NCBI GenBank assembly: GCA_027382625.1
Contig: JAJKFJ010022395.1
Span: 1-64,000 of the forward strand
Source: Tetmemena sp. SeJ-2015
Taxonomy: Eukaryota; Ciliophora; Spirotrichea; Sporadotrichida; Oxytrichidae
Length of the DNA: 64,000 bases
Direction of reading: 5' to 3'
Part shown: positions 50,881 to 63,659 of the stretch, one piece after another
Numbering within the stretch: position 1 is the first letter of the stretch
Layout: each line of letters starts with the position of its first letter
Translations under genes and position numbers: made by a program
Notes under the pieces: model-generated
Seen by the model: only the letters and a program-made list of their open reading frames with translations
Told to the model about the DNA's origin: nothing
Database searches by the model: none

Positions 50881-51254
50881 TTCTTTATTTAACTTCGAAT
50901 ACACACTCAACATAAACGTCTAAGATGAAATGTAATTCACCATCTTGTGTCAACAAAGATTTTCTAATCTCATTTTTCTGGATATATTTTTGCAGATTAT
51001 TTGTTGTTCTCGTTCAGCCCAAAATTGAATTAAGATTTAATAATCCTACCAAGGACCGACTCCACTCTTTTAATTATTTTCTATAAATTATATTGTATTA
51101 ATATGCAGAGATATTTATAATAAAATATTGTTTAATCAGTAGTCACTTCTATAGTAGAATTTATTTGATTTAGTCCTAGATATTGATTCCATTTGAGTTA
51201 GTCGTGATTACTATATTTCCGCTTTCCTAACTAATTAGCAAAATAAATAATTTT

Positions 51255-54100
51255 ATTGAGAAAAAAAACTAGAGGCTCTGTAGTTATTGATCATTTAAGG
51301 GGTTTGTTGGAAGTGCTGCATCTGAGAAGAATAATCTGAGAAATTATCAAACCCAAACTAATTTTGTTTCCCAAAAGCTGCATTAGAATACAAAATATCT
51401 GGCCTTCCCAGCAACTATCCTCCAGATTTTAGAATTATCTCCTTTACAATTTAAGATTTGTTTTACTTCAAGAACTGTAGAATTTTATTTGCATTTATCA
51501 AACAATTTTTTTTAAAAAAATAATTTAAGAGTAAATAAAATTGAAATATAATTTTCAATGAGCATTTAAAATTAACTTAGACATAGTATCATTAATTCAA
51601 AATTGCTGATAAAAATATATACAATTAAATTAAATGATAGCGAGATTTTAATTAAATATTTGCATTCTTGCTATTAGACTAAAGAGAGTTGTATCTAGTT
51701 TCTGGTGGGGCTTTGTACTCATTCTTTATCACTAAATTAAAAATACTAGTTCAGCAATCTCTTTCCCAAAATATTGAGAATTTTCATTTGAAACTTCCTG
51801 CTAAAATACTGATCCTGATCTTAATTTTCTTTTTGAAAAATTTAAAATCTACTTTTGTTGTAAATTCGAAGAATTAAAGCTATTGCTCCTCTCTTAAAAT
51901 TCTACTTTCTTATGCTATTTTCCTTGTCCTATTTTCATTGAGTTTTATAGATTCTAAACAAGCTGAGACTTAACTTCTATTTTAGCTTTGCTATTACTGG
52001 GCTGTTAAATATGAGAGTCATAAAAATTCAAGGTTCTCTAAACTTAAGCATTCTCACTTTTCGTGATGGAGCCAACTCTTTATTAGCTATTTAAGCTTTG
52101 ATTAGGTAAATCTATTTATCTATTGCCTAGGAAATGTGAGCTCTACTTTAAATCTGATTAATTAATTATGTCCTTTACATTCTGAGGAGTTACTTTCTCA
52201 AAATTCTTTTTCTGACTGAAGTTCCAAAGTGACTTTTATTTAAGCATCTGGCTTTGCTTAATCTTGCTGGTTCCTTTAAATTGAGCGAGCTCATCCTAGC
52301 TCGTATCCTTATTGAATGCACTGTTCTTTAGAGGAGTAGTTGAACTACTTGAATACTTTCTCAGCTCTTGCTAAGTTTGTGGGCGATACTGCAAATAGCT
52401 GCCTTAGTAATTTGTATCTTATTTTTGAAATTAAGAAAAGCTCTTATTTGATCTATTAACTAATTTATTTAATATCTAAGTCTCGGCAGTGCTTAAATCT
52501 TAATTAATGCCAATTTATTTAGTGCAGTCATCTTGCAGAGTCACCTGCAGAGAAGCTTAGTGTTTGTTATTGCTCTTATTTTCAGAGGAGATCTTACTTT
52601 AAATTAAATTAGTTTAATTTAAAACATCACGTTTTAGATAACGAACTGTCCTTCATATGGATTTTCACCAATAATTTCATCCATTAATGAAGACTTATCT
52701 ATTTGTGAAAATATTTAAACCAGTTTTAGCTTCCTTAAGAATCCTGGAAACTTTAGTTATGGTTTAGGTTTAGTTTTGGGTCCTTTTTATTCTACTTTCT
52801 GAGTAATTAGTCATTATCGATTTCATTTTCTTCAATAAACAGAATAGAGTTGTAAAAAGGAGATTTGCCAATAACCTCTAATTCTAGAAGCTAGTATTCC
52901 TAAGCTCTCTTTAAAATATACACTCAATTGATCAACCTTATCTTCACTTTTAGTCTCTTCCTATAATCTATTTGAGGATTTATAAGCTCCATTTGAGTCT
53001 TCTGAACTCTAACTACTGCCATCTTCATAGATGTTATGCCCACTACCGCTACTCCGACTCAATCTATTAACGACATTGTTGCCAGATTCATTAGAGTCTG
53101 AATCTTCCACTCTTCTGATGTAACTATCATCACTCTCTGCCCCTTCAGATTCTTAAATTATTAGAAATGATTTGAGCCTTTGGTTAGTTGGATTTATGTG
53201 GGAGCTTGGGTTTTTCTTTTCTTTGATTTATCATTATTTTTGAGCTCCTTATACTTACTACAGATTTATTTAACTCTTAGCAAAGTTTTTCTATTAGCTT
53301 TGCGGCCCTTTTCCAAGAAGCTTCATAGTTTTCTTTTACTTTTTACTCATTCTACCTATTTCATTATTGCTTATAAGAAAAAAAAGGAGCAATCGAGAAA
53401 AAAAGAAATGAGCATATTTTCTAAATAGGGAAAATCTCTATTGAATATAGAGAGTAGGATTTTCTTTAAAACTATTTTTTAATCATTGTTTTTTAAATTA
53501 ACTCTTGCTTTAAAATCAATTTTGCCATAATATTTTACTTGTCTAGCTATCGTAGAGAACACTCTTCTTCTTTTTCCTATTAGATTTAGATCCTTCGGCC
53601 TTAGGTGAATCTAAAAACTAAAGTGGAAGATCAATATCTTAAGCCTGCTGCTTCATTATGGTCTGAAATAGCTCACCAGTTATTAAATTTATTCCTCTAA
53701 TCTCATTTTGTCTCTCTAAAGCAATCTTAGAAAATATAGATTGCTTCTTTAGCTCATTTACATACTCCATCCCAGATATTCTTACTTTTGATTCTCTGGC
53801 TTTGGACGATTAGGATTTCTATGAAAGCTGAATAGCGAACATCCAGTCTCTTCGAGAAGATTCAGAATCTGTGCCCAGAACTAGCTTGCTTCTCTTTTTT
53901 ACAATTATTAGCACTTGAATAGTTAATTGAGAACATGTATTTGTTATTTATATTCAGCCCAGGCTTGGACTTCATAGTTACTTAACAGTCTGAGAGATCA
54001 ATCTATGTTTCTATATATTTAATAGTAGATCATTATTCTTCCAGAGTCAATGCAAAGCTATAATAATCAACTCATTCTCTCAATCAATCATTCAATAAAC
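51255..54100 (-). CDS. PH-domain protein with long disordered Ser/Gln-rich tail
   Basis: The N-terminal part reads FALTLEEQWSTIKYIET, QIDLSDCQVTMKSKPG, KYMFSINYSSANN and, after a 22-nt intron (53881-53902), LGTDSESSRRDWMFAIQLS. The alternating strands followed by a final helix with RRDWMFAIQL are typical of a pleckstrin-homology fold. The first PH strands were not found, so the start may lie in another exon. The rest is disordered: a charged region with many Ser and Asp, QLLELEVIGKSPFYNSILF after a 28-nt intron (52909-52936), and a Gln/Ser-rich C-terminus near 51,300-51,450. The exact end is uncertain. Probably a membrane- or phosphoinositide-associated scaffold. Confidence 0.6.
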
Positions 54101-54187
54101 TAATCAATCAAAAAGTAGCATGAGTAGGAGTGAATATTATGAAGATTAACACGATTATTCTTGCTGTTAACGCTTGTTTACCTGTAG

Positions 54188-56140
54188 GGATTCAATTTCA
54201 ACGAGATGAGTGATCTACTTGATGTCTACCCTCATAACTACCATCAAATCGATAAGAAAGGCAGACCCATCTATATTGAATGCCAGGGAAAGCTTAAGAT
54301 AGATGAGGTATTCCGTATCACTACCGAAGAGAGACTAGTTAAGCATTACATTCAATCTTACGAAATCTTACTCAAGCTCAGATTCCCATCTTGCTCAGCA
54401 GTTGCAGGCCATAGAATTGAACAAGGACTCACTTTTATAACAGTTACCATGAAGATTCTAGGCAAGAAGGTCTACGCTCTCATTTAGCTAGCTTCTAAGA
54501 TAGGATCAGACTACTACCCCGAGATCATGGGATTAGCTAGAATGCTGTTCACTGGAGTTTGGGCAGTTGTTAAGGGTTTCATTGATGAGAAGACTCGTAA
54601 GAAAATCTAAATTCTAGGAGGAAAGTATCAAAAAGATCTGCTAGAATTAGTCGAAGAAAACAACCTCCCTGACTTCCTTGGAGGAAAGTGCACTTGCAAT
54701 CATTATGGAGGCTGCATGAAGAGTGGATAAAAAACTTGGTAGGATTATGCTTATAAAATTGCTAAGTTGGTATCAGAAGGAAGCAGATTGATGGAGAGGA
54801 AACTAAATCTAATCATTGAGCAAATTGATCGGCTTTAATACAAATAAGCATCTTAAAATAATTAATTTAATATCCTACATTTATTTAATGGATTTTTGGG
54901 TAAGTGACCTTCGTCCTTCAATTTCATCCATGATAATTAATTATCTATTAGTTGTTAAGGTAGTCATTCAAATTTGTTTAATTTACTCCTTGAAGTAAGT
55001 TATTGACCTTATTTTCTTCTCTAATTTTGTCAAGCTTCTCTTATTTATTTTGGAACATTTGATGAAGTCTCTCATGACTTTTGAGCTTTTTCTCCTTTTT
55101 TAAGGGTTTAATATTTTTCTAATCAATAAATATAATAGTAAATTATCACTATAAAGTGGTTACTTTATCTTCTCGTTTTGCACTCTTCTAGATTCGTATA
55201 TCCTATGAGTTTAATTCTGAGAAGCTTGAATTAAAGTTGGAGATTCCTTAAAATTCTTTTCCAACTCATTCAAATCCAAATCATCCAAGCTATCATTATG
55301 ATGAATTGACTTCTGTACACTATGAAGTATCGAAAAACACATACTATAAAATGATAATTCGAGTCTAAGTTGACATCTATGCTCATTTGAAAACTCTGCT
55401 TGCTTTCTTAAAATAAATCGATCTAGTTAACTGGCTTTCTCACATCTTTATATATAAATATATCTCGCTCTGTAAATTTGGGACTCTATCTTAATGAGAG
55501 CTAGCTAATGTTTTCAATGAGAGAATAATTATGTTCAGGATTGTCAAAACCAAAAGCTTGCCCTTATCTATTTTGCATGTTGTGGATTTAATAGTTTCCA
55601 TATCAGTTGCAGCATTAACTTTACTAATTTGCTAAACTTTTGAACCATATTTATACTTATAGCTTGTTTACTGATGAGCTTAAACTTATTTCTAGGGCTA
55701 AATCTTCTGGGACAAAAGCAAAGGTGCCTCATCCTAGAAGTTGAAAAGAATGTGCTAAGGCGTTATGAATTTTTAGTTGAGGACTTGGCCTTGTGAGCGG
55801 TTGTGATTAAACATTATGCTAGCTGTTTGAGGGGATGAAGAATTTTTAGAATGTATTTAGTTTTGAGGCATCTTAAAGTTTGCACCCTAATGAGTGGGTG
55901 AAACTTGCTAAGTAGGAATTTTATGTATCTAATTGGTAACTATTTGAGATTTAGGAGAATTTAACTACTGGGAGGACTAAGCTCTGTATTGAATGTACTG
56001 TTGAATACTCCTATTCTTACCTATGGTATTTCATAAAAGAGGTCTTTGGTCTAGCTTAAATTGAAATGGAATTAACTTCTTATTTATTTTAAACAGGCGA
56101 TGTACTTTTTTTGTTAGAGAGAAGCCTCTGTTTCTTATGA
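54188..56140 (+). CDS. SEC14 lipid-binding domain followed by START-like region
   Basis: Begins after an acceptor ending CTGTAG (54,187) with GFNFNEMSDLLDVYPHNYHQ and continues through DKKGRPIYIE, ITTEERLVKHYIQSYE, AGHRIEQGLT, YYPEIMGLARMLF, VKGFIDEKTRKKIQILG and NLPDFLGGKCTC followed by GGCMKSGQ. This is the CRAL-TRIO lipid-binding domain, closest in motif to plant SEC14-homologue proteins with the GGxCxC and GGCM ends. UAG/UAA are read as Gln at conserved places. After a possible intron (54,900-55,138, GTAAGT to TAG, phase 1 kept) comes a region with YAHLKTLLAFLKQIDLVNW and SLPLSILHVVDLIVSIS, resembling a START lipid-binding fold, and then to UGA 56138-56140. The N-terminal half of the SEC14 domain is at 45,881-46,090 on the other strand. 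Confidence 0.75.
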
Positions 56141-56338
56141 TTCTCTATAGCCTAATCTTAAATAAAATATAAATCCAGGAGAGCAAATTTATTATCATAG
56201 CCAAAAAGATGACTACTTTAAGCTAAGACGGGTTTCTTCTCTGAAACTTAATCTCTTTGATTTTATTGCTAGCTTCTCTAACCTTAGATCTAATCATTAA
56301 ACATTACCATTTTAGATGGCAAGATCTCCTTTTTAATC

Positions 56339-59300
56339 TCAATTAAAATTAAACAATATAATTTAGGATGACTTTATTCCTCCCTAGCTCCCATTAATTT
56401 TATCATTTTATTGAGTTTCATTATTATACTTCAGCAAGACTATTTTCCGAGCAGACATAGCTGCTGAGTTCGGTTAACTTGTATGAACACTCTAAGAATC
56501 CTAGTTGATAGAATCTTTATGTTGAGGCTTCACCAAATAATCCTATGAATTTTAGAGACTACTAGCTCCTCCAGTGATGCCGTTGTTCTTTTTGTTTTTA
56601 TTTGTTCCGAAAGATTTTACCAAAAGCAAGTCACCTCCTTATCCTTTTCCATTGCCTACTTTCTTCTTACTTCTTTAAATTTTTCTTCCTCTATTTCAGA
56701 ATTTCATTAGAAATTGAAGACAACGCATCTTCATCCATTAAGGAATTAGCATCATTAAACCTCCCTGCTCCTTATCCAGCTGTCCCAGACATGAATCCTA
56801 TCTCTTTCATAATAGCCTCTGCTTATTTCTTAGACAATTTTTGAGTTTTCTTTTTTAGGAGTTAAAATCTAAGATTGGGGTTGTTGGGAGTAGTCTTGGC
56901 ATCTCCTTTAAAGTTCAAAGTGATTTCATTTGAATCTCCTAATGGTATAAGATTTTGATGGGAGTCTGATCCATGACTTCTCTTCGATGATGCCCTTGAA
57001 ATGTTTTCAATACTCAACTTATTCTTCCTCTTTTGCTTCAATAGCTCTTTTTTCGGATTAGGTGACCATTTTGAGAAAACTTGTATAGCATGCAGTATTC
57101 TCTCTTCCAGAACCTTCTAGTCGTTAGGATCTAAGTCCTCCCCTTCTGAAGAGTCAGAGCCATTTCCATCTTAGTCCGATCCTTTGCTACCTATACTTTA
57201 GTTGGAGTCATCTTCAAATTCCTCATGGATGATCTCATTTTAAATCATCCCGAGTATCTAGTCAAGACTTCTAATTCTCATTCCAGCAGCTATATGAGCA
57301 CTAGAATAAGCTCTCAAATCAAACTTTGACTTCTTTTACTTATGCTTGAGCAGCCCTTTTATATCACTAGGTCTATTAACTGGAGAGGAAGAGGACCCGT
57401 TCCCCTCTTCATCATCTCCATCAGAGTAGAATCTATCCTCTTCATCGTCGTCTGGAAACTCGTCTAAATCTACAGTCAAAGATTTTCCTTGATCAATCTA
57501 TATGCTTTTTTAAATGACTATGTCCTTCTTCTTTTTAACAAACTCATCTTGAAATTCTTGCTCTTCTTCCTCACTTTCGGACTCATCTATGTCACTTTCA
57601 TCATCTGACTCTTCATCATCCGAATCTTTTTCCTTTTTTATCTCTTCTTTAGCTTTCTATTCATTTGCCTTTTGAGTCTGATCACCTAGTATATCCTTAA
57701 TAGTCTTTCTGTTCCTTTTCTTCTCTTTCATTCTCTCTTTTATTTGTTCCTTAATTCTTCGATCTCTATCCATGATGAGTTCGTATTCTAGTAAACATTC
57801 GGCAACACTTTTCCCAAACTCTATTAAGTCACTTTCTTTGAATTGAACAGTGTTTCTATCTTTAGTGATATAGCCGAAGGAAGAGCATTCAAGAGTAAAA
57901 CAGTTTACGATGTTGAAATTCTTCCCAATGGTTATTCTAGCACAGTTTTCTTTGTATTTTTCAAGACTAAATTTCGAAGAGTGATATCTAAAAAAATCTG
58001 ATCTTTCTGACAAAAGCTTGGGTATAATTCTAATCTTCAAGTAAAATAAATAGTACTTGTCTGTATGCAGAGGGTAGTAAGGGCCAAAGATAAAGATGCT
58101 CTTCTTTTTGGAATGCTAATGGAGATCTATAAAAGCCATAATCTTCTCTTTATCTTCTTTCAGAATGTTGGTAATTTAATCTTTAATTGCTATGGGGACC
58201 GGATTCAGTTTAGGGTCTCTCTCAACACCATTATCCATAAACTACCTATTCATGTCCATTCCTAGTAAAGTAGTTCTAGAATTTCCCACTATAACACCGT
58301 CTGGATTTAGCATAGGAACTATTTTAAACACAAATCTCTTTCTTAATTGATCAGCAACTCTTGACCTAGATATCAAAAATGAAATCAGCCCATGAACGAT
58401 CCATGATGAGGATGTTTCTCCAGGGTGTATTCTTGACTAAATGAAAATTACTTTTCTATCTTTAATCGGAATCTAGACTTCATCAAAATTAGTGATAGTA
58501 AGCAATGGCACATCTACACCTCCAAGTGTTTTACAGAGAACTTGTTCTTGAAGAACTTTGCCTCTTTTCTTAAAAGGCCTTTTAGTATCATCTTGTTCCT
58601 CTTGTGCCTTAGCATTTTCAAAGTTAATCCAATTCTTTTACTCAGAAATTATGCTTTTTATATACTGAGTGCACATAGAGTAAGAATAAGGGATGGTGTA
58701 AGCGAACCAAATCTTGTCGTTATCATGCTCAAATTTGAAATCCCAGCTCAGAGTGTAAAACTTCTTTAGCTTGCCGCCTCCTATTCCAGAGGTTTAATAA
58801 TATCTTATATTGGTGCCTCCTCTCTCCCAACCACAAAAATTAGGCTGGTTTCTTTTCTAAGACCAATAATTAATTTGCATTCCATGATTAAATAGAGCAT
58901 CCTTTTTACTCATGTTTACTATATTAAAGGTGACTGTTCTGTTTCTCTTAGTCTTGCTGACCTCAAAATGAAACCAATTTGTATGGCCTCTAGTGTTAGT
59001 ATCCACCCTCAGAAATAAGTCATAGGCATTTTCACCAGTTTTAACAACCATATCCAGGTTTCCATTCTCAAAGTTAGAGTTGAAATGAATTTCATTCCAT
59101 TCTACGTCCGGGCTCATTCCAGAGAATTCTCTCATATCATCTCTTCTTGGTGCTTCACCATCCATCATCTCTTCAAATATTCCATCGAAGAAAGCTTTCG
59201 CAGTTGAAGTTCCATAAATTTTAGGAAAGTTAAACTCATAAGTAGACTCAGCAGGCTTCACATAATTTCGATGCATTTCAAAGGAGTCTTTAAAACGAGG

Positions 59301-59935
59301 TCCATAATATATTATCTTAAAAGTGTTCGGCTTTCCATTGGAGTTAGAGTAATAAGCTTATTCTTCGTAGTAAGATTAGATGGGATTCTCTAAGAAGTTA
59401 AAATACAGAGGGATAGGGGCAGACTCAAAATCTACTTCAGGTTTCCAACTGAAAGAAAAGTTAAAGTTATATAAGTTACCCAAATTTCATATCAGGACCC
59501 AGGGAATGAGCACCTTCTAAAATAGGAAGAATATCAGGGAGCCTTTGTTTAGTTTAAGGTAGCTTTTCTTCATTTACAACTGACAAATTTTCCTCTGTAA
59601 TATACTATCAAGGAGGTAATAAAAGTACGTTTGGGTTTCTGAGCTTGAGGAATTTAATTGACTGGATCATTTTTGTCCTCTTTCTTCACAACCTTTTATA
59701 AAGAGGCTCTTGAATCTGCGCTGCTATCAATATTTTTAAAAATACTGATCTTTAAAATCTTGTTTTGAGCTTTAAATCTATCACTTTACTTATGTAAAAA
59801 TAATATGTGGTTAATTTTAAGATGAAATAATTATCAAATTCGTTTATTATTTTCCTATTTATTAAAATTGAAATGGAAATATTGTCGAAAATGTCTCCCT
59901 CTTAGTCATCACTTTTATCACTCATTTTTAAAAGT
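56339..59935 (-). CDS. cytosolic zinc carboxypeptidase (CCP/AGBL family)
   Basis: ATG at 59935. The N-terminal CCP beta domain has YGPRFKDSFEMHRNY, HFNSNFENGNLDMVVK, LFLRVDTNTRGHTNWFHFEV and WERGGTNIRYY. The peptidase domain shows the zinc ligands: IHPGE near 58,419-58,430 (His and Glu), the LNPDGV and MDMNRQ substrate-binding motifs, and the third ligand in FIDLHQHSKKKSIFIFG, then TLECSSFG. All hallmark residues are present, so it should remove glutamates or C-terminal tyrosine-type residues from tubulin, acting in cytoplasm and cilia. A 31-nt GT-AG intron (59449-59479) restores frame before WKPEVDFESAP. A long acidic, Ser-rich C-terminal extension follows; a UGA at 56631 may be Trp or the true end, with coherent sequence continuing to UGA at 56339. 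Confidence 0.85.
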
Positions 59936-60121
59936 TGTAATCTAAGATTTTTTCTCTAAATTTAGATTTATTGCTCTTTATTGAAATTGATGTAATTACT
60001 TTTATTTTAAATAAAATAAACTGGAAAACTTATAAAACGAGGAGATCCAAAATTAATATCGTCTATTCAACTATTTAGATCTAATGTATTGCTCATGAAG
60101 CTACTTTATTAATGCAAAATG

Positions 60122-62558
60122 TCATCTAAAAGTTTATTATTTGATAATGAAAACTTTTAGAAATTTTTATTTTTTAAAAGTTTATATTAGTATGATTATA
60201 TCAATTGTTTTAAATTAATCTGCTTTGTTAAAATCTCTGCTAGCCTCTAAATCAAGAGTATTAGTCATCCCTAGAAGCATTTAATCATTTTATTCACTGA
60301 TTATATCTATGTCCCTATGCTTTAAGTTTTCTTAGCCTTTGGAGATTTAGTTATTGCGCTAGTTATCTGTAGAAATATAATCACCCAAGTATTGATAATC
60401 GTCATTAGAGTCATAGTGCTCGTCATTTAAGAACTGAATGTCCCTATCCATTTGTAAATCTCGTTCTTGTTGGTGATTATTCTACTAGTACATTTAAAAA
60501 AGCTTCTAGTTTTAAGTTGGCTTAGTTGACTACTTAAAATTAAAAAATGTAATCTGGTTAGATGAGATTGGTCTTCCTGAATCGAAAATATCAGATCCTT
60601 TTGAGCCAAGCTTAAATTGAAAATCTTGAAGATCAGGATCGTCAAGCAAGTTACTGTCATTTAGTTCTATGCTTGAATCCTATTACCATGGTTTCTTTTA
60701 TTGATTTTATTGATAGTTGAGATAGTTTTGGTCCTAGAACTGATATTCATTTACGTTTTATTATACTTAGTGAGGTTAATTATGGATATGCTAATTAGGA
60801 GGAAGCAAAGACATTTTTGGTTTTTAAAGATTATATTGCCCATTCTTGTCTTACTATTCTGGAATAAAAAGTAAATAAAATTGTTATTGTCAATATTATT
60901 TGAAATGTGATACTATGCTAACTAGTTGTATTGTTGATAGAAAATGATAATATATTGATTTATCAGTGATTGAACGTTTTGATAATTAGGCAATTACTAC
61001 TCCTACTTCTACTATGGATATTGATTTTAATATTACTGTTCCTCATAGTAGTAATTATGAGTGTCGTCATCAGGCTATAACTTAGAAAAGTCAAGTTTTG
61101 GAACTTAAACTTTTTCAATATTTATTGGTTTCAGGTTTTGATCTTTGCCATTTTTATTCGGGTAAGGGAGTAAATTATTCCTTGGGAAATCAGAAACGTA
61201 TTTGCTCTTTTGCTTGTGAGTAGGATTAATTGGAGATGGATTGAAAGAGGTAAAATAAATGAAACAATCTAGGAATTAAACTTATATTATAACTGGCTTC
61301 TACTGATATTTTTAGTAAGTGTCTGTTTTGCGTCCTCCATTGAAACTAGACATCGAGCTAGTGCTAATAGGTGAGAGAGGCATCTAAGCGAAAAATTCAT
61401 TATTGTTATCATAGTGAGTAAGTTCCTCCTCATAGACTATTTCCCTAATATCCTCCATCAAGTTTTCAGGCAGAGAATAGTTTTCTAAAAGAGATTTCAA
61501 GAACTGCTGCTGCCTTTGAACATCTCTCATAAGTTTCTTGATAGTCCTTTCATTCTCTTTGAATGCTTCTTCTCTTTAGAAAGGAGACTATTCTCTTGGA
61601 TTTAAATCCTTTGCCTCCATTTATTTCTTACAGTTGGAGCAATAAACTAGAGCCTAATCTTTCCCTTTAAAGGAATTCTAGGGATTATTAATCTGATTTC
61701 TGGAGCCAAAGAGATTATTTATAGCTTCTTCATTAGAAGATCTACCTAAAAAGAATAATAAATAAACTAAGTATAGTATCTTACTATCTATGCCTTCTTT
61801 TGGAGTTGACTTTGTATTGGTGTCTTTTCTACTTTGAGAGGACCTGTCATCATAATTATGATTACTTGAAACTTAGTACATGTCTCCAGTGCGCGGAGGA
61901 ACCAAGCGGCTTTAAGTTTGTTCTTCCAGTCTAAACAAAAAAATTAGTATTTTATATTGCAAATTACCATCATCATTTTGATTTGATCATTTTCCTGTTT
62001 GAAGTCTTTCAACTTGCATTTATAGTCAAATGTTTTCACTCGATATCACATTATAATTGTATTTAAAAATGCTCATTGATGGTCTTAATGAGTGCCGACT
62101 CTTATGGCGCTTGCTGCTATATTAGACTTTGCAAACTCTCCTTATTGATCTTTAAATTGATGCGCAGATCATCGTTTTCAGATTTAGCAACGAACAGCTA
62201 CCTCTCTAGGTCTTTTACTCTTTAGCTCAGCTCATTAATTTAATTCTATGCGTTCAGAGACTCAGCAATCTTCTCAATTATAATATAGATATAAATAGCT
62301 AATATTCTGCTGCTATTGCAAATCCTGGAGTTATTTTTGCTATAAAGCAGTGAACTATATAGGGATTGAAAACCTTTTCTCCATGTTAACTGTCGATTTC
62401 GCAGTCTGAGTTCCTCCACCTAGGCTTGGTTGCTAAATTTGATGTTGATTTTAGCTCTAAATAACATTAAGACCGCTTGAGGTTGAGGGAATAACTATGG
62501 ACTGCTGCTTCTTTGTCTCAAGGTTTAAATTGCTTATTCTTAAACTCTTGAAATCCAT
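60122..62558 (-). CDS. coiled-coil Gln/Asn-rich protein, unknown
   Basis: ATG at 62558 (MDFKSLRISNLNLETKKQQ). Blocks in order: a Gln-rich N-terminus; a coiled coil (LNAQNQINELSQRVKDLERQ, SENDDLRINLKINKESLQSL); a Ser-rich linker ending in STPKEGI; after a 39-nt GT-AG intron, SRSSNEEAINNLFGSRNQ, a CSNCKKQ Cys pair, QREEAFKENERTIKKLMRD and a YEEELTHYDNNNEFF tail; then NPSPINPTHKQKSKYVSDF and a Gln/Asn-rich acidic C-terminus (SLLPPNQHIHNQ, QMDRDIQFLNDEHYDSNDD). The many Gln are mostly UAA/UAG. The end is set at the first UGA (60122-60124). It may be a centrosome/basal-body or RNA-granule type protein, but no family is recognised. Confidence 0.55.
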
Positions 62559-62758
62559 TACACTTATTTAAATAGATAATTATAGCTCAAATTATAAATA
62601 AATGGCAGTCCTCTCAGTATTTCACTTTTTCTATTTATGAAAACCTTTTGTAATTTAATTAAGAGCACACTAGTCAATAATTCCAATGAGTCGAGATCAG
62701 TTGAGGGTGTGGCTCCTTCTTCGATTGGCAGTATATATCGTAAATTTAGAAATTTAAT

Positions 62759-63590
62759 TCAATTGATTTTAGAAAGTGTCCTCAGAGCTAGATGCGAATT
62801 CCATAATAATTATTATTAAATTCTTGAACAATCCTAATTATATCCTCCTATATAGAAATTTTTTATTTCATCAGACAAGGAAGATATGTATAAGAGCACA
62901 CTATGATATTCTTCTATTAAACTTATTGCCAATATTTTGCGTGCAAATTTCTTTAATATATCTTACTAATTGACTCCAAATTTGTTTGTAAGATGCGGTG
63001 CAGCGAGTAAGCTTTGTGATGCATGCGTTCTTTACTAAGGATTTGCCATCCTTTGCTATCCTCTGCAATCGTAGTTGCTGTAGTAGGGCTCCTAGAGAGT
63101 AGGTTTAGTTGCGAAGTTATCAATTTTCTGTAGCTAGCTCTAGATATTTCTCAAATACCCAATTATTTAATTCTGTCCCTGATTTAGAGAGCCAATGGAT
63201 TCATCCATCATCAAACTGTTTTAGCAATCCTCACCAAAATACTCCTAGAGCTCAAGCATTTCAGACACCACTGCTTATGGCACTTGTTCATTGTCCACAA
63301 ATTTCAAATTTGGGAAAGAGGTTTTGTTTCCATCTGAATTTTTATCAATAAAAAACACTTCATTTCAAAATTAATAGATATGTAATTAAAAAATAAAAAT
63401 AAAATTGTGCTTGCCATTTTATTTTTATATAAAACCAGATCTCATTATAAATTTCTCAATTTGTATTTACACATATGAAATTTGAAAAGTTTAAGTTTTA
63501 AAAAATGAATTACAATATAGTAATATATTGATTGATATGAATGGGTCTTGACATATTAGGGTCTATAGAGCTGACTTGAACATCATCCAT
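62759..63590 (-). CDS. unknown Gln-rich protein
   Basis: The 5' block near 63,460-63,660 contains PSVSNIPSIGQSWIEQETHP and MDDVQVSSIDPNMSRPIHI; the ATG at 63590 is one possible start. After about 180 bp of A+T-rich sequence the main block (63,351-62,759) reads DGNKTSFPNLKFVDNEQVP, VVSEMLELQEYFGEDCQN, QIIGYLRNIQSQLQKID, a Gln/Ala-rich part and a LLYISSLSDEIKNFYIGGY segment before UGA 62759-62761. The plus-strand open frames over the same DNA are shadows. No domain is recognised; the gap between the two blocks may be an intron or an eliminated sequence. Confidence 0.5.
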
Positions 63591-63659
63591 ATTGAAAGGA
63601 TGAGTTTCCTGCTCAATCCAAGACTATCCTATAGAGGGGATGTTCGAAACAGAGGGCGC

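Noticed and set aside
53180..53428. Plus-strand hydrophobic open frame
   Set aside because: Antisense of the Lys/Glu-rich part of the PH-domain gene; a hydrophobic shadow of a charged coding region.
56602..56844. Plus-strand open frame with a signal-peptide-like start
   Set aside because: Antisense of the C-terminal extension of the carboxypeptidase gene.
58065..58769. Two plus-strand open frames
   Set aside because: Antisense of the catalytic domain of the carboxypeptidase, where zinc-ligand motifs are on the minus strand.
63109..63351. Plus-strand Ser/Gln-containing open frame
   Set aside because: The minus frame over the same bases gives a longer, more coherent acidic and Gln-rich protein that continues to 62,759.
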